Below are positions 42,661 through 53,739 of a stretch of 64,000 bases of DNA, piece after piece. The number at the start of each line of letters is the position of its first letter. Positions within the stretch are counted from its first letter, which is position 1. Under the pieces are notes generated by a model, which did not search any database, was not told the DNA's origin, and was given only the letters and a program-made list of their open reading frames with translations. Origin of the DNA: Reticulitermes speratus (Eukaryota > Arthropoda > Insecta > Blattodea > Rhinotermitidae); assembly GCA_021186555.1 (NCBI GenBank), contig JAJKFL010000011.1, positions 3,540,501-3,604,500 on the forward strand, in the 5' to 3' direction. The translations under genes were made by a program, and so were the position numbers.

Positions 42661-43955
42661 GATTGTCGACAGTGCACGCTGTAAACTATATAAAATTTAT
42701 TGGTGTATTTAGTTGGTAATAAACTCGTTTATATATATATATATATTGGGTTATAGGGTTATGACGCCTTATTGACTGGTAAATAAGGTAAAAATACAAT
42801 TGTCCGTTTGCTTAAGCACGTACCACTCGATGAAGAAGCATGAGAAAATGGTTGTATAACCCCATGAATTCTTAATCTTATAAGATGTGAGGTTCTTGCA
42901 ACGGTGTTGTTGAAGGTTCAAGTCTTCTGGTAGTTACGCCGTGTCGACTGGTAAACAGTTACCGACGTATGTAAGGCTCGTATTGGCTTTATCTTTATTC
43001 TTAAATGTGGCACTGTTTGGATGTGAGCCTTCAGCGCAACACTGCCTTTGCTTTACACCTAAGGAAGAACTCCACGGTATCATTTACGTAGAATGTTGGG
43101 CGGACCCTACAGTAGACCTGAACGTGTTGTAGAAGGGAAAACCCTCTGACACTGCCAGGAATCTAACTTCTACCCTGAATATGGAAATGGTTTGCTTCAC
43201 CGAAAATTTAACAACTTACCAGATCACAGGATTAGTAGCGTAGAAGACCACACAGTAATTTTTATTATCGAGGTGACAACAGATGCTTTGGAAATGCCCT
43301 TGTTTTCCAGAATAATTTTGTAATTGCGTGGTTTTAAGTTTTCACAGTGCGGGTTCTGATCGTTTAGGATGTTACTTTGTGTAGCGGGGTTAACACATCC
43401 AGACTTTTGAAAGCACTACTTTATCTTTCGAAACGTTGAGCTCTCTTAACCCCATTACACACTGTAAATTTCCAGATGACAAAAGCCTTCAAATTTCTTT
43501 CTTTTTCTTTGGCTTTCTAAGTTAATAATTCTACTTGTGTCCCCAAAGTTTTTTTACTGACTTGACCGAAACAATTGTCCTGTCTAACCCTGTGGTATAA
43601 GCAGGCCTGTTAGCGATTCCTGTTTATTTGAAGGTGTGACTTGAGCATACACCATCACAGTGTGACTGAATGCAGGGGATAAGCTGCTTAAAACTTTTCG
43701 TCTACTGTCATCCCTCCGTCTTGTTGCTAATAAGCTGTCTTTGTTTTGAAAATTCCATATTACTGATAGGCTTAGACAGTGTCCGTTTTATGGTGCTATG
43801 TGCGTCTGCACTGTTCCACTGGTGACCAGAACGCAAGACAATGTAACCTTGTTCGTTGACACGTGCAGTGTAGTGGTCAGTTTTGCTGCTTAGACAGAAA
43901 GAGAATACGTGGAGCTGTCCCTGTGCATGCTATGAAGGCATTAGGGAAGTATAAC
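42661..43955. other. Unassigned stretch
   Basis: No gene or repeat family recognised over about 1.3 kb, apart from a short (TA)n at 42731-42746. Confidence 0.4.
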
Positions 43956-44790
43956 TAACTAACTAACTAACTAGATAGCTAGCTAGCTTCATGTAGCAGA
44001 GTCCTTCTTGAGAAGCTAAGAAGTCCTCATCTAATCAAGAAATTTCCCGCATTTTATAGAAACCAAAAGTTCATTACCGCATTCACAAGCTCCCGTCACC
44101 TGTCCCTATCCTGGACCAGATAAATCCAGTCCATGCCTCTTCATCCCACTTCTTGAAGATCTATTTTAGTATTGCCCTCCCATCTACGCCTAGGTCTTCC
44201 AAGTGGTCTCTTTTCCTCAGGTCTCCTCACCCATACCCTGTATGCACCTCTCCTGTCCCGCATACGTGCCACATGCTCCGCCCATCTTATTCGTCTCCAT
44301 TTGATCACCCGAATAATATTTGGTGATGAGTACAGATCATTAAGCTCCTCGTTATGTAGTTCTCTCCACTCCCCTGTTACCCCGTCCCTCTTAGGCCCAA
44401 ATATCCTCCTCAGCACCATATTCTCGAACGCCGTCAGCCTTTGTTCCTCCAGTGTGAGAGACCAAGTTTCACACCTATACAAAACAACAGACAAAATTAT
44501 AGTTCTGTATATCTTAATATTTGTATTTTTGAACAGCAGACTGTAAGACAGAAGATCCTGCACCGAATGATAGCAAGCATTCCCTGATTTCAATCTGCTC
44601 TTCATTTCTTCGTGAATGGAATTTTGATTTGTTAGGGTTGTTTCCAAATATCTGAACTGTTCCACCCTTTCAAAAGATTTATTGTCTACTTTTATGTTGT
44701 CATTTTGTCCTGCATTCCGATCTCCAGACATGACCATGCACTTAGTTTCCTTAAGCATTTACTTCTAGACCAATCTGCTTACTAGCGACT
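43956..44790 (-). pseudogene. LINE-G, best-preserved reverse transcriptase C-terminus
   Basis: The minus strand is open for 205 codons (44141-44758). In order it reads [84 protein letters not shown] and [18 protein letters not shown]. These are the region after the reverse transcriptase catalytic motif and the basic C-terminal tail of RTE/Jockey-like non-LTR elements. Upstream, GLEVNA is joined to KETK by a frameshift at about 44757, and the element is 5'-truncated near 44790, so it has no catalytic YADD part. The 3' UTR runs to a (GTTA)n tail (complement CTAACTAACTAACTAAC) at 43957-43975. Confidence 0.9.
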
Positions 44791-44814
44791 AGTAAACCTT
44801 TGTATAGTTGAACC

Positions 44815-45035
44815 TATTCTTGGCCTCGGCACTACATTGGGATGAGTGTTTAGCTTAATGCCCCGGTCGCTTTGCTTCCCTTGAAAGAGCTCCGGTAATG
44901 ATTTAATAAAAGGTTGGGTGAGCCCAGAGTCGGTTTGGTGACGTCATATATTGCTGCTGTCGGGAATCGAAATATGATTCCTCGGTCAGTCACACCTTAG
45001 CCTAATCAGTGTACCAATTACGCTATAAGGGCTTT
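44815..45035 (-). mobile_element. SINE-C, diverged
   Basis: CTCGGCACTACATTGGGATG, ATGCCCCGGTCGCTTTGC, GTCGGGAATCGAAATATGAT in the family order; head partly preserved. Confidence 0.65.
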
Positions 45036-45414
45036 TTTAGGTACTGAGGAAATACGCGTAATATTTCAACAAAAAGAATCTGAGTCCAGCTAAGATTCAA
45101 ATAATTTTCATTCCGAATGCAAAATGCATAAAATCAGGGCCCGGAGGGACAATAGTTGACAGGCAGCAGCTCAAAATTTTCGTACATGGGGTGAGGGGAG
45201 CCCTTGTGTAGGCGGTTCTTAAAAGGCATTGATGAAATTTCCAAATGCATGCGGCCCTCGACGGGATTCGAAATGCTCTGAAAGCATATGGGTCCTACGG
45301 TTAGAGTAATACATGCTATTCTCTTCTGTGTACCCTTGCAATGGCAGCATTGCTTGGTATGTAAAATGCGAACCTACAGATAAGATTTATTCCAAATTAT
45401 TACTTTGGTGTAAA
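45036..45414. other. Unassigned stretch
   Basis: Nothing recognised. Confidence 0.4.
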
Positions 45415-45735
45415 CCAGTATGTCCCCGTGTGGTGACCGGGGAAAAGAATAGCCCCACTGCAGCCCATGCAGGTCGTAGAAGGCGACCAAAATGGGTACC
45501 CAGTGCCTGGGGGTATAGCTGGGCCACACTGCCCCGGGGGTTATAAATTCGGCGGACTGGCCCTCCAGGTTGGGGGTTGGGCGACAGGCTGACAACCTGT
45601 CACTGTAAAAAGCTGACCGTTAGGAAACCTAAAATGTGGCCTCGGAACAGTCGGATAGAGTAGAGTGGGAGAGGGCCATTAAGGGGGCGAAGGTCCGCAT
45701 TGGACTGTAGTGCCACCGAAGAAGAAGAAGAAGAA
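45415..45735 (+). mobile_element. Retroelement with (GAA)n tail, related to LINE 5' region
   Basis: Contains GTGTGGTGACCGGGGAAAAG, ACTGGCCCTCCAGGTTGGGG and AGAGTGGGAGAGGGCCATTA, ends GACTGTAGTGCCACCGAAG and (GAA)n. The central part matches 34470-34520. Probably the 3' end of a LINE or a SINE-like derivative; I cannot place it in a clade. Confidence 0.6.
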
Positions 45736-45770
45736 GTAAACCAATATGAAACTGTAAACGTTATTCTAAC

Positions 45771-45930
45771 TGTAATCTGTGGTCTTTTGGGTAATTACAC
45801 GGCGTCGTGTGGTAATTATTTACCGACGTTGTCCCGAAACGTCGGTAAATAATTACCACACGACGCCGTGTAATTACCCAAAAGACCACAGATTACATCA
45901 ACATCGCGGCGGAAGCCTGAAATCAAGGTT
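45771..45930. mobile_element. ACGTTTCGG foldback family, perfect 60-bp hairpin
   Basis: Arms 45771-45830 and 45838-45897 are perfect reverse complements around a 7-nt loop (GTCCCGA). An unpaired family end, CGCGGCGGAAGCCTGAAATC, follows. The perfect arms imply recent origin or gene-conversion-like correction. Confidence 0.88.
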
Positions 45931-45932
45931 AT

Positions 45933-45975
45933 TCTAACTGGTTGCGGCTAATATACATAGCCATTATCAGGGGGT
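45933..45975 (-). ncRNA. Hammerhead-like remnant, left arm of HH-IR8
   Basis: Minus strand: CUGAUAA, stem II GGCU/AGCC, GCAA in place of GAAA. Inactive by prediction. Confidence 0.38.
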
Positions 45976-46415
45976 ACATACAAAGGCCATATTTACATAA
46001 AAATATATAACACTGTCCAAGGTAAATGTAAAGTACTGTATATAAGCCATAGTAAATAACAATATCTTCGTATGCAGTAGGCAATCATGTATAAAATATA
46101 TAATATAAAGCATAGAAAACTCAGTAAATTAGTTAATAGTTACTTAGTTAATAAATTAGTAGAAAATCTGAAAAAAATTAATCTTTTCTTAAAACATCCA
46201 TTCTCAATACAACTTTTAAGTCTTTTTTACTAATTTGGAAAGAAGGTGCTTGGATGCAAATAATTTTTGTTAATTCAGTTGTTTATGTTTTATAGTATAT
46301 ATTTTATACACGATAGCCTGCTGCATACGAAGATATTGTAATATACTCTGGAATGTACTTTTTAACTTTACATTGGACAATACTATATATTTTTAACTAA
46401 ATATGACCTTTGTGT

Positions 46416-46466
46416 GTACCCTCTGATGATGGTTACGTGTATCAGCCAAAAACATGTTGAAATAAC
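46416..46466 (+). ncRNA. Hammerhead-like remnant, right arm of HH-IR8
   Basis: CUGAUGA is intact (46423-46429), with GGU..GCC stem II, AAAA in place of GAAA, ACAUGUU. Stem I is weak. Confidence 0.4.
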
Positions 46467-46476
46467 TTTCATATTC

Positions 46477-46974
46477 CTGTACTGATATATACTAGTGCAA
46501 TAATATGGAATATTGTTTGTCTGTGATAAAACAGGTTCATATATTCCAAAGACACGTCCACCTTTCAGTATCCGTGTGACAGGACCTGAAAGCAACACGT
46601 GTGTTAATCTGTGACAGTGTAACAAAAATTCTTAAATGGTTTTTAATTCTTGAATGGGTGTGTGTTACAATATCAGTTCTGGACCATTATGTACTGCGCC
46701 TTCCATCTGCCACTCAAGACAGTGGAGAGGGTTTCCTCATAATCCTGCTGCCCAGATCGTTCTGTAACATCCTGTCACTCAGCTACGTCAGAGATAACGA
46801 ATGGAAGTAAGACATTACAGCTGACGTGAGAGGCTGCAGTCTGTCTGTCTGTGACCTGTTTAATAAGCAGGGATTTTGGGAGGTAAAGATGGGATGGAAC
46901 CCGAGTGTGTGACTGATAATGGAAATTTGGTACATGGCATCCTGTCGTCAATAATAGATAAACAATAATAATAA
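46477..46974. other. Unassigned stretch
   Basis: Nothing recognised. Confidence 0.4.
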
Positions 46975-47665
46975 TAATAATAATAAACCCTAGAAACATG
47001 GTTTGTTTGAAGTACATCATTGTAAATACTCTTCATAAAGGTGGTAACTAATAATTAAATTTAATTCAATTCAATTCAATGGGTGTTTATTAACGTGCAG
47101 ACTTAACAGCAAATATAGCCATTGTAATAATATATAATAACAATAATGCACCCAAGAAACATGGTTTGGTTCAAGTGTATAATTGAAAGTACCCTGTATA
47201 AAGGTGATAACGAATAATAATAATAATAATAATATACCCTAGAAACATGGTTTGTTTCAGGTATATAACTGTAAATACCCTGCATAAAGGTGATAAATAA
47301 TAATAATAATAATATACCCTAGAAACATGGTTTGGTTCAAGTGTATAATTGAAAGTACCCTGTATAAAGGTGATAACGAATAATAATAATAATAATAATA
47401 TACCCTAGAAACATGGTTTGTTTCAGGTATATAACTGTAAATACCCTGCATAAAGGTGATAAATAATAATAATAATAATAATATACCCTAGAAACATGGT
47501 TTGGTTCAAGTGTATAATTGAAAGTACCCTGTATAAAGGTGATAACGAATAATAATAATAATAATAATAATATACCCTAGAAACATGGTTTGTTTCAGGT
47601 ATATAACTGTAAATACCCTGCATAAAGGTGATAAATAATAATAATAATAATAATAATAATGTTTT
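46975..47665. repeat. Tandem array of ~84-bp units in ~170-bp dimers, each ending in (AAT)n
   Basis: Units begin CCTAGAAACATGGTTTG. Type A has GTTTCAGGTATATAACTGTA; type B has GGTTCAAGTGTATAATTGAA. Each finishes with AAAGGTGATAA then (AAT)n. A and B alternate, so the higher-order period is about 168-172 bp (B at about 47163, 47331 and 47503). A ~100-bp unrelated segment with (TTCAA)n separates the first unit. Confidence 0.9.
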
Positions 47666-48179
47666 AAAATGTGAAATATTGAACGTGGCCTGTAATACCA
47701 TAACAACTTGCGTTTGATATGATGTGTATTGTACACACTATCCATGGAACTATTGTACACGCAAGTACAATTTTGTGATGCTGCACTTCTCATGCAGAAT
47801 GTGATCACCATTATGATGGTTCAGTCAGAGCCGGAACATGTTGCAGAATGTAAGATATAGAATACCCGGTATCTACACTTAACCTGATGAGTGTATTTTG
47901 TTTGTGGTCTGTAAACATTGTTTTATTGCTTATAATTAACGCAAACACCAAAATTAGAATCGTCCAAGAACTTTCAGCGTGTAGCCTTAATATCGCAGGC
48001 TTTATGTAAGATTGCGGTGTTTGTGTGACGACACCTGCAGTGCTGTCGGCAGTTACCGGACTGTCGGAGGTACTTACAGGCTTTGCAGACTCACCTTCTT
48101 CCTGGTTTATACTCACCTACCAGACAACACGGTGCTCAACACACAACGAGAGGGCAATTCTAAAGGTTTGCGACGAAGA
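47666..48179. other. Unassigned stretch including a hammerhead-like scrap
   Basis: Apart from the motif at 47808-47850, nothing recognised. A 101-codon reverse frame (47811-48116) has no domain. Confidence 0.4.
47808..47850 (+). ncRNA. Hammerhead-like remnant, solitary
   Basis: UUAUGAUGGUU..GCC then GGAAC and AUGUUGCAG keeps the layout CUGAUGA-U-stem II-GAAAC-AUGUUG with substitutions at C3/G5 and G12/A13. Dead by prediction. Confidence 0.35.
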
Positions 48180-48748
48180 TACAGTGTGTCCACAAAGTCC
48201 CTTTGGGGTTTTGAAAAATTGTGGCGCGCAAACAAATTGAGCTAGCCACATGCGGTTGTTTGCGGCAGATTACAGTGAAACTCTGGAAGTTTTTTTTGCC
48301 TCCAACAGATGGCATAAGCGGCCATCTTTACGTTTCTCAGTCGTTTGTGAAATGGCGACTGTGCAGGAACGCGCGCGTTGTGTGGGATGGTCCAATGCCT
48401 TGACCTCCACGTTCACCAGACATAACACCACTGGATTTTTTCCTGTGTGGTTATGTCAAGAGCAATGTGTTCCGAACAGCAGTTAACGGACTTGATGACC
48501 TGAAGACCCGTATCAGGAATGCGATCTCGGCTATTCCAGCGGACATGCTCCACAGAACATGGCAAGAGTTCGAATATCGTCTGGACGTTCTCCGTGCTAC
48601 CAAGGGAGCCCACATCGAGGTCTACTGAGGTCAGTAAAAAACTTCCAGTGTTTCACTGTAATCTGCAGCAAACCGCATGTGGCTAGCTCAATTTGTTTGC
48701 GCGCCACAATTTTTCAAAACCCCGAAGGGACTTTGTGGACACACTGTA
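48180..48748 (+). mobile_element. Internally deleted Tc1/mariner-superfamily element with long TIRs
   Basis: TA dinucleotides flank CAGTGTGTCCACAAAGTCCC and its complement. The inverted ends extend over about 115 bp with few mismatches (including TGTGGCGCGCAAACAAATTG). Inside, an ATG at 48352 begins MATVQERARCVGW, the N-terminus of a transposase with a helix-turn-helix domain. The other end of the same ORF survives at 48434-48628. Everything between, including the catalytic core, is deleted. It could be mobilised only in trans. Confidence 0.88.
48434..48628 (+). pseudogene. Transposase C-terminal 64 codons of the deleted element
   Basis: Open to a stop at 48626: DFFLCGYVKSNVF, then LDDLKTRIRNAISAIPADML, then EFEYRLDVLRATKGAHIEVY. 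The DFFLCG motif corresponds to the PLDFFLWG segment containing the third catalytic Asp region of mariner-like transposases. The frame is uninterrupted, so the deletion is probably recent. Confidence 0.85.
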
Positions 48749-49030
48749 CTCTGAAACACGTAGGATGTTCTGTTTTTCTTGTTTTGTTTAAAACACACCG
48801 TTTTGGAAGCTGGTTCTGCATCCGTCATTAGGTAGCAGTATGAAATCTGTGTTCTTTGGTCCTTTAGATAGAGATATTTTATGCTTGTTTTTCGATTCCC
48901 AGCGAGGGCAAGAACTTTTTCTTTTTGTCAGACCTTCAGACATCCTTTGGGTCCTACACAGCCTGCTGTTTAATGTGTGACGAAGAACCTTTCCCTGGTA
49001 GTAATGGGATCGGTGCATGAATCTGACCAA
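48749..49030. other. Unassigned stretch
   Basis: Nothing recognised. Confidence 0.4.
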
Positions 49031-49105
49031 TTGCTTTATCGAGTGTCAAGGTTAAGAATTAGTGGAGCTATACCGCCACTTCCCCTTATGTTTTTTAGGC
49101 GTTCA
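49031..49105 (+). mobile_element. SINE-C tail fragment
   Basis: CGAGTGTCAAGGTTAAGAAT TAGTGGAGCTATACC then GGCGTTCATAGG matches the SINE-C 3' body. Confidence 0.5.
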
Positions 49106-49649
49106 TAGGGAAAAAACCTTAAATTTTCACATCCTAACATGCATCAATATGGTCGTAATAGGGTAAATAGTTTCGGAGATTATAATATGTACGTGCTTTC
49201 GTGTTATAAACTTTCGTGACATATGAAGATATTTGGTAGGATATTATTAAAACAGAAATATGATTTTAGCTCTGAATTCCCAGACAGCAACGAACATCCT
49301 GCTAACTGAATGATGGTTGATGTGTTTCACATAAATCCTTGTGTGAACTTCCCTACTGACAATAATTGACGGGGTTTTAATGCCATTCCTTTTTTAGATA
49401 TATCTTGTGTACTGGAGGGCAAGTAGATAATGATCGTCTTAGCAAAGGTAACAGCTCTCTCAGCAGTTGACTACAGTAGTGCCAACCACAACAAAAAAGA
49501 AGATGAGCCCCTTCTTTCTTGAGGAGAGTCCCTTCACACTTTAGACCACTCAAACACAACCAAAGTAAGGAAGTCCGGAATACACTACACCGTTACAGGA
49601 AAAGCGACTTGAAGAAGTCAGAACAAATGTGAAAAAATGAGAAGCAACA
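49106..49649. other. Unassigned stretch
   Basis: Nothing recognised. Confidence 0.4.
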
Positions 49650-50153
49650 TACGTATAACGTAACACTGAGGAGCGTTCGCGTAACCATCGTTAACGTAGA
49701 AAAGCAATAAGTATTACATATTCTGAGTGTGTCTCTAGCCTTAGTTATTCAGTATGCAAAGCGCATCCGCCATATTTATTGTTATCTGTAGCTTGTGTGG
49801 CTCTGCCATAATTTTTTTCCACATTATTTCATAAACTGCACGATTTTCGGAAGAAGGTAATTGAAGATAAAATGTGTGTTTTGATTTTCTCTACAAATTT
49901 TGTATTTAACATTTCTCATTCTGAGAAGAATTGAGCGAGATATCATAAATGAACTTGGATCTCGATGTAAAGTACCCATTATGCTTGTCAGATTTTTAAT
50001 CAAACTTGAATTTTCTCGACAGATTTTCGAAAAAAAAAATCATCCGATATCAAGTTTGGTGAAAATCTATCTAGTGGGAGCTGAGTACTTCCAAGGGGAT
50101 AGACAACACACGACGAAGGTAATAGTCGCTTTTCGCAATTTTGCGAACGCGCC
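49650..50153. mobile_element. GGCGCGTTCGC MITE (copy 3)
   Basis: Starts TACGTATAACGTAACACTGA GGAGCGTTCGCG and ends CGCTTTTCGCAATTTTGCGA ACGCGCC. Interior blocks are shared with copies 1 and 2. It is the best copy for defining the ends. Confidence 0.8.
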
Positions 50154-51197
50154 AAATTATGTAGTTGCAGAGAACAGCCAAATGACCGATGAAATGAGAT
50201 TTTCTGAGAATAAGAAGGAAAAGTGTAGTTACTCTTAGAGAAATCATAATTGTGACTTTCTTGACAGGTTCCTTCCTTTTTCAGGGTATATACTTGTGTG
50301 CCCTGTCTTGTGTAAGAGAGTATTAAGGAAGCAAAACTTTTTGTTACGACAAAGGTTAATTTTAAATAAACTGGTGTGAAAATCAATATACAAATTACAG
50401 GGCTTCTTACTCAGTTGTAGTAAGTTTCATAAATGTAAATTTAAAATAAAAAAGAATAGAGTTAAAATATAATTTTAGATACACTTTCTACCTACATTAG
50501 TTCCGTCAATTTTTTTGAAGACGACTTGGCTAATTTTACAATGATATAAACCGTGCTCTCTAACGAAACATTAAGTTTACGCACAGAACTTGATCTTATG
50601 CTGAAATATATTGAGCTAAATATCACAAGCGCCCCGCGCCCTCGAGTTATTTGTTTTGCGGTGCTTGAAGCTTCAAATGGGTCTGAAGTATAGTAGAATA
50701 TTTCTACTGTTCTTTTAGCAGTGTACACTGCTGGATTGTCCTTCCTTTGTATTGCCTCTTGAGCCCTATTCTTTGTCACTTTTCGAGAGCCTCTTCTTCT
50801 ACTTGTCCGTCTTTGTATCGCCATCTTCTCGGTATTTGTCATTTTCTTCGTAGCAGCATTTTATTCGAATAGTCCTCACCTCATTTCTCTCTTTAAATCT
50901 GTTTTCTTCACTTCACTCTTGGGCTGTATAGCAGATACAAAGGTTTCCTACGCCTATTCACTTCACCACTTTGTGTCACATTAGAGGAAAGAAATTAGCT
51001 TTGAGGAGCTTTTCTATGTATGTTCCTTATCGACGTAAAATGTTCACAGCCATGAGTGTGTTTGAAAATTATTTTGAAATATCTGCGTCAGGATTCACCA
51101 TTCTTATTTAGCAATAGAAACCTTTTTATGTTTACATAAATTTATGTGTATGTGTAGGCCTATGATGTAATCTACTTAGATATATGAAAAGAAGGTA
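50154..51197. other. Unassigned stretch with an unidentified 116-codon reverse frame
   Basis: The minus-strand frame 50492-50842 starts MTNTEKMAIQRRTSRRRGSR, is basic, and matches nothing I know. No other feature. Confidence 0.35.
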
Positions 51198-51432
51198 AAG
51201 CAATCCCATTACAGGCCTGGACAGACCCTTAGGGTCCCAGGAGGTTGAGGCACCCAGATTTTTAGACAATCGGCACATGAAGGTGGTAAGGTTGTCAGCC
51301 TTACGCACCGGCCGCCTTTACCCCCCAGGAAAGATTCCTGGTACTCATTTCTGTTAGAGGCTGAGTCGACCCCAGGGCCATAGTGCGACAGGAACGATTA
51401 TGTCAATGAAAAATTCCAGTGACACCATCGGG
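51198..51432 (-). mobile_element. SINE-D, 5'-truncated
   Basis: The body is nearly identical to 41778-42078 but stops inside the B box at GACACCATCGGGAA; the tRNA head is missing. Confidence 0.85.
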
Positions 51433-51754
51433 AAAATTAGATATGCAATAGAATGTTAATCGACATTAAGGTTTTTCCTTTTAGGCAGTTTTCCATTTGT
51501 CACTGGTGTAAATTTGTGGAGCAAGAATACCTTAGGGTAAAAATCTTGTAAACTTTTAATACAGTTTCGTGCCACATACAAGTACCTATAATATGTTTTA
51601 CTCATGTGCGTATTTATTTAATTTTTCTCCTTTCTTCTTTTCTCATCTGTTCTTACTTAAAATTCTCTCTTTGTTTTCAGTGATACGTAAAGCATATTAT
51701 GTTGAAGTCTTCACATGCTTTGTCACAAGTGATAGGTACGTTATTTTGCATAGG
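51433..51754. other. Unassigned stretch
   Basis: Nothing recognised. Confidence 0.4.
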
Positions 51755-52098
51755 GTTTGATACCATGTACTGTATTATGTGGGTACCATAGTTCAAAGTT
51801 TGATACCGTGTACTGTACTATGTGGGTACCATAGTGCAAAGTTTGATAGCGTGTACTGTATTATGTGGGTACCATAGTGCAAAGTTTGATACCGTGTACT
51901 GTGTTATGTGGGTACCATAGTGCAAAGTTTGATACCGTGTACTGTATTATGTGGGTACCATAGTGCAAAGTTTGATACCGTGTACTGTGTTATGTGGGTA
52001 CCATAGTGCAAAGTTTGATACCGTGTACTGTATTATGTGGGTACCATAGTGCAAAGTTTGATACCGTGTACTATATTATGTGGGTACCATAGTGCAAA
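51755..52098. repeat. 43-bp minisatellite, exactly 8 copies
   Basis: Eight units of GTTTGATACCGTGTACTGTA TTATGTGGGTACCATAGTGC AAA with no indels. Substitutions include ACTGTA against ACTGTG, alternating between units. Confidence 0.96.
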
Positions 52099-52220
52099 GT
52101 TTGATGACCCGAAAGACCACAGCAAGTATGATAGGGAAGTAAATAAACTCATTACATATTTTAAAATACCAGTTTAGGCACATTATGGCATATTTCGGTC
52201 AATTATTTATGGATTATTAG
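52099..52220. other. Short unassigned spacer
   Basis: Nothing recognised. Confidence 0.4.
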
Positions 52221-52806
52221 TCGACCTCGGTGGACTAGTGGTTAGCGTGCTCGCCACTGGACCCAAGGTTCGCGGGTTCGATCCCGACCGAGGTCGATGG
52301 ATTTTTAAGGGTGATAAAAATCCGGAGCACCACTTCCTTCGGAGGGGAAGTAAAGCCGTCGGTTCCATGTCGTAGATTTACGGCATGTAAAAGAACCTTA
52401 CGGGCATGAAAGCAAAATTCAACCCCAATTTCTCACCCATGGCTCTGGCGGTCACATCAGGATCGATAGAACAGTAGAACAGTAGTTCCGAGGTTACTGG
52501 GTCGTGCGCATTCGTGGCAGTTGGTGATTGGTCAACTGGCCGCGCTACTGTTCTATCGATCCTGATGTGACCGCCAGAGCCATCTGGCAGGCAGTCAGGA
52601 GACTTGGGTGAGAAATGGAGGCTTTGAATTTAGCTTACGTAACATCTTTATTTTAAGGTTCTTTTACATGCCGTAAATCTACGACATGGGACCGACGGCT
52701 TTACTTCCCCTCCGAAGGAAGTGGTGCTCCGGATTTTTATCACCCTTAAAAATCCATCGACCTCGGTCGGGATCGAACCCGCGAACCTTGGGTCCAGTGG
52801 CGAGCT
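52221..52806. mobile_element. Tail-to-tail inverted pair of SINE-A
   Basis: A sense copy (52221 to about 52500) begins with the tRNA head and is truncated in its 3' body. It is joined to an antisense copy (to 52806) whose tRNA head is cut at GGGTCCAGTGGCGAGC. The arms are nearly identical (ACATCAGGATCGATAGAACA and complement), so a transcript would form a hairpin of about 250 bp. Confidence 0.9.
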
Positions 52807-52835
52807 GTATAGCTGATGTAATTTGAGAAAGGTGA

Positions 52836-52878
52836 GCCCCTGAAGATGAACTATAAATTGGTTCGAAACATGTCGGGC
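52836..52878 (+). ncRNA. Hammerhead-like ribozyme, solitary
   Basis: Stem I GCCC/GGGC (52836-52839 and 52875-52878), CUGAAGA (52840-52846), extra U, stem II GAAC/GUUC with a 9-nt loop, GAAA (52865-52868), self-complementary ACAUGU, H17 = C. Core fully canonical. The downstream tail to about 52945 (GTGTACATTTGTCGGAGTAA G) matches the outer end of HH-IR9. The left side is cut by the SINE-A pair. Confidence 0.68.
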
Positions 52879-52945
52879 ATTTTTTAATAAAAATTGTGTT
52901 GAATAACACAAACAGTGTACATTTGTCGGAGTAAGATTTATTTTA

Positions 52946-53739
52946 AGCATTCAAAATAATTGCATAAGATACTGAAGTAGGCTGAAATTTATTCAAATTT
53001 GTAAACATTCCGTCTCTACTGCACGCAGAACAAGCTCCATTGCATACATTGTTAATACAGTTTATGGCAATAATCAACTTGCAACTATGATAATCGTACC
53101 GAGCATATGAATATGTCGTTTGGACAAAATATACAAGTTTTAGATGTTACAGGATGTGGTACGTATAATTACCACTGGAATGTAAATGTTAAAGACAATT
53201 CCGACAGGGAGAAAATAGCAAGGTCATCACCAAAAAATTTCATTTTGACACTTTCCGTTTATTGCTTTACAAAATGAATGTTTTTCTTCGTACATAGAGG
53301 CAAATTATGCATTAACAGTAAGATTTAAAATGTTAACGGTGTACTGTCCATTCGGCTGACAATGTCGCAGTATTATCCTATTGAGTCAACGTTTAATCTG
53401 AAGAAGGCAGCTGATGGTTTTAGACTGACAGGTCCCGCCAGCTCAGCACAATGCATTCTCCTGATGGATGGTTATTCCTTTTATTAGACATAATTTTCTG
53501 GGCAGTAGGCAGAGTACTGTTGATAAAAGTTTCGTTAAAATATACGGAAAGAGCTACATCAAATGATGTTAATTTCCTAGCAGGAGACGAAACACGTTTC
53601 TACTTATTAACATGTGCGGAAATTATAATAAATTTTATGTAAGCACTTGATGTGCTCACAGGACTTGTGTTTAAATCCAGTTCTGTTAGCATGTGTTGTT
53701 CTGTTAGGAAAAGCGGGAGTCTGAAAACACATTGCATGG
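52946..53739. other. Unassigned stretch
   Basis: Nothing recognised. Confidence 0.4.

Larger units (their letters stand above)
45926..46476. mobile_element. Hammerhead-bearing inverted repeat HH-IR8
   Basis: Diverged long inverted repeat: AAGGTTATTCTAACTGGTTG against CATGTTGAAATAACTT; GTACATACAAAGGCCATATTT against AAATATGACCTTTGTGTGTAC; AATATCTTCGTATGCAGTAG against CTGCATACGAAGATATT. Old copy. Confidence 0.65.

Noticed and set aside
50492-50842. 116-codon basic frame as a gene
   Set aside because: Low-complexity basic start, no known domain, isolated.
53394-53445. Hammerhead-like reading of CTGAAGAAGGCAGCTGATGG
   Set aside because: Stem II and GAAA cannot be placed; only the CUGAAGA word is present.
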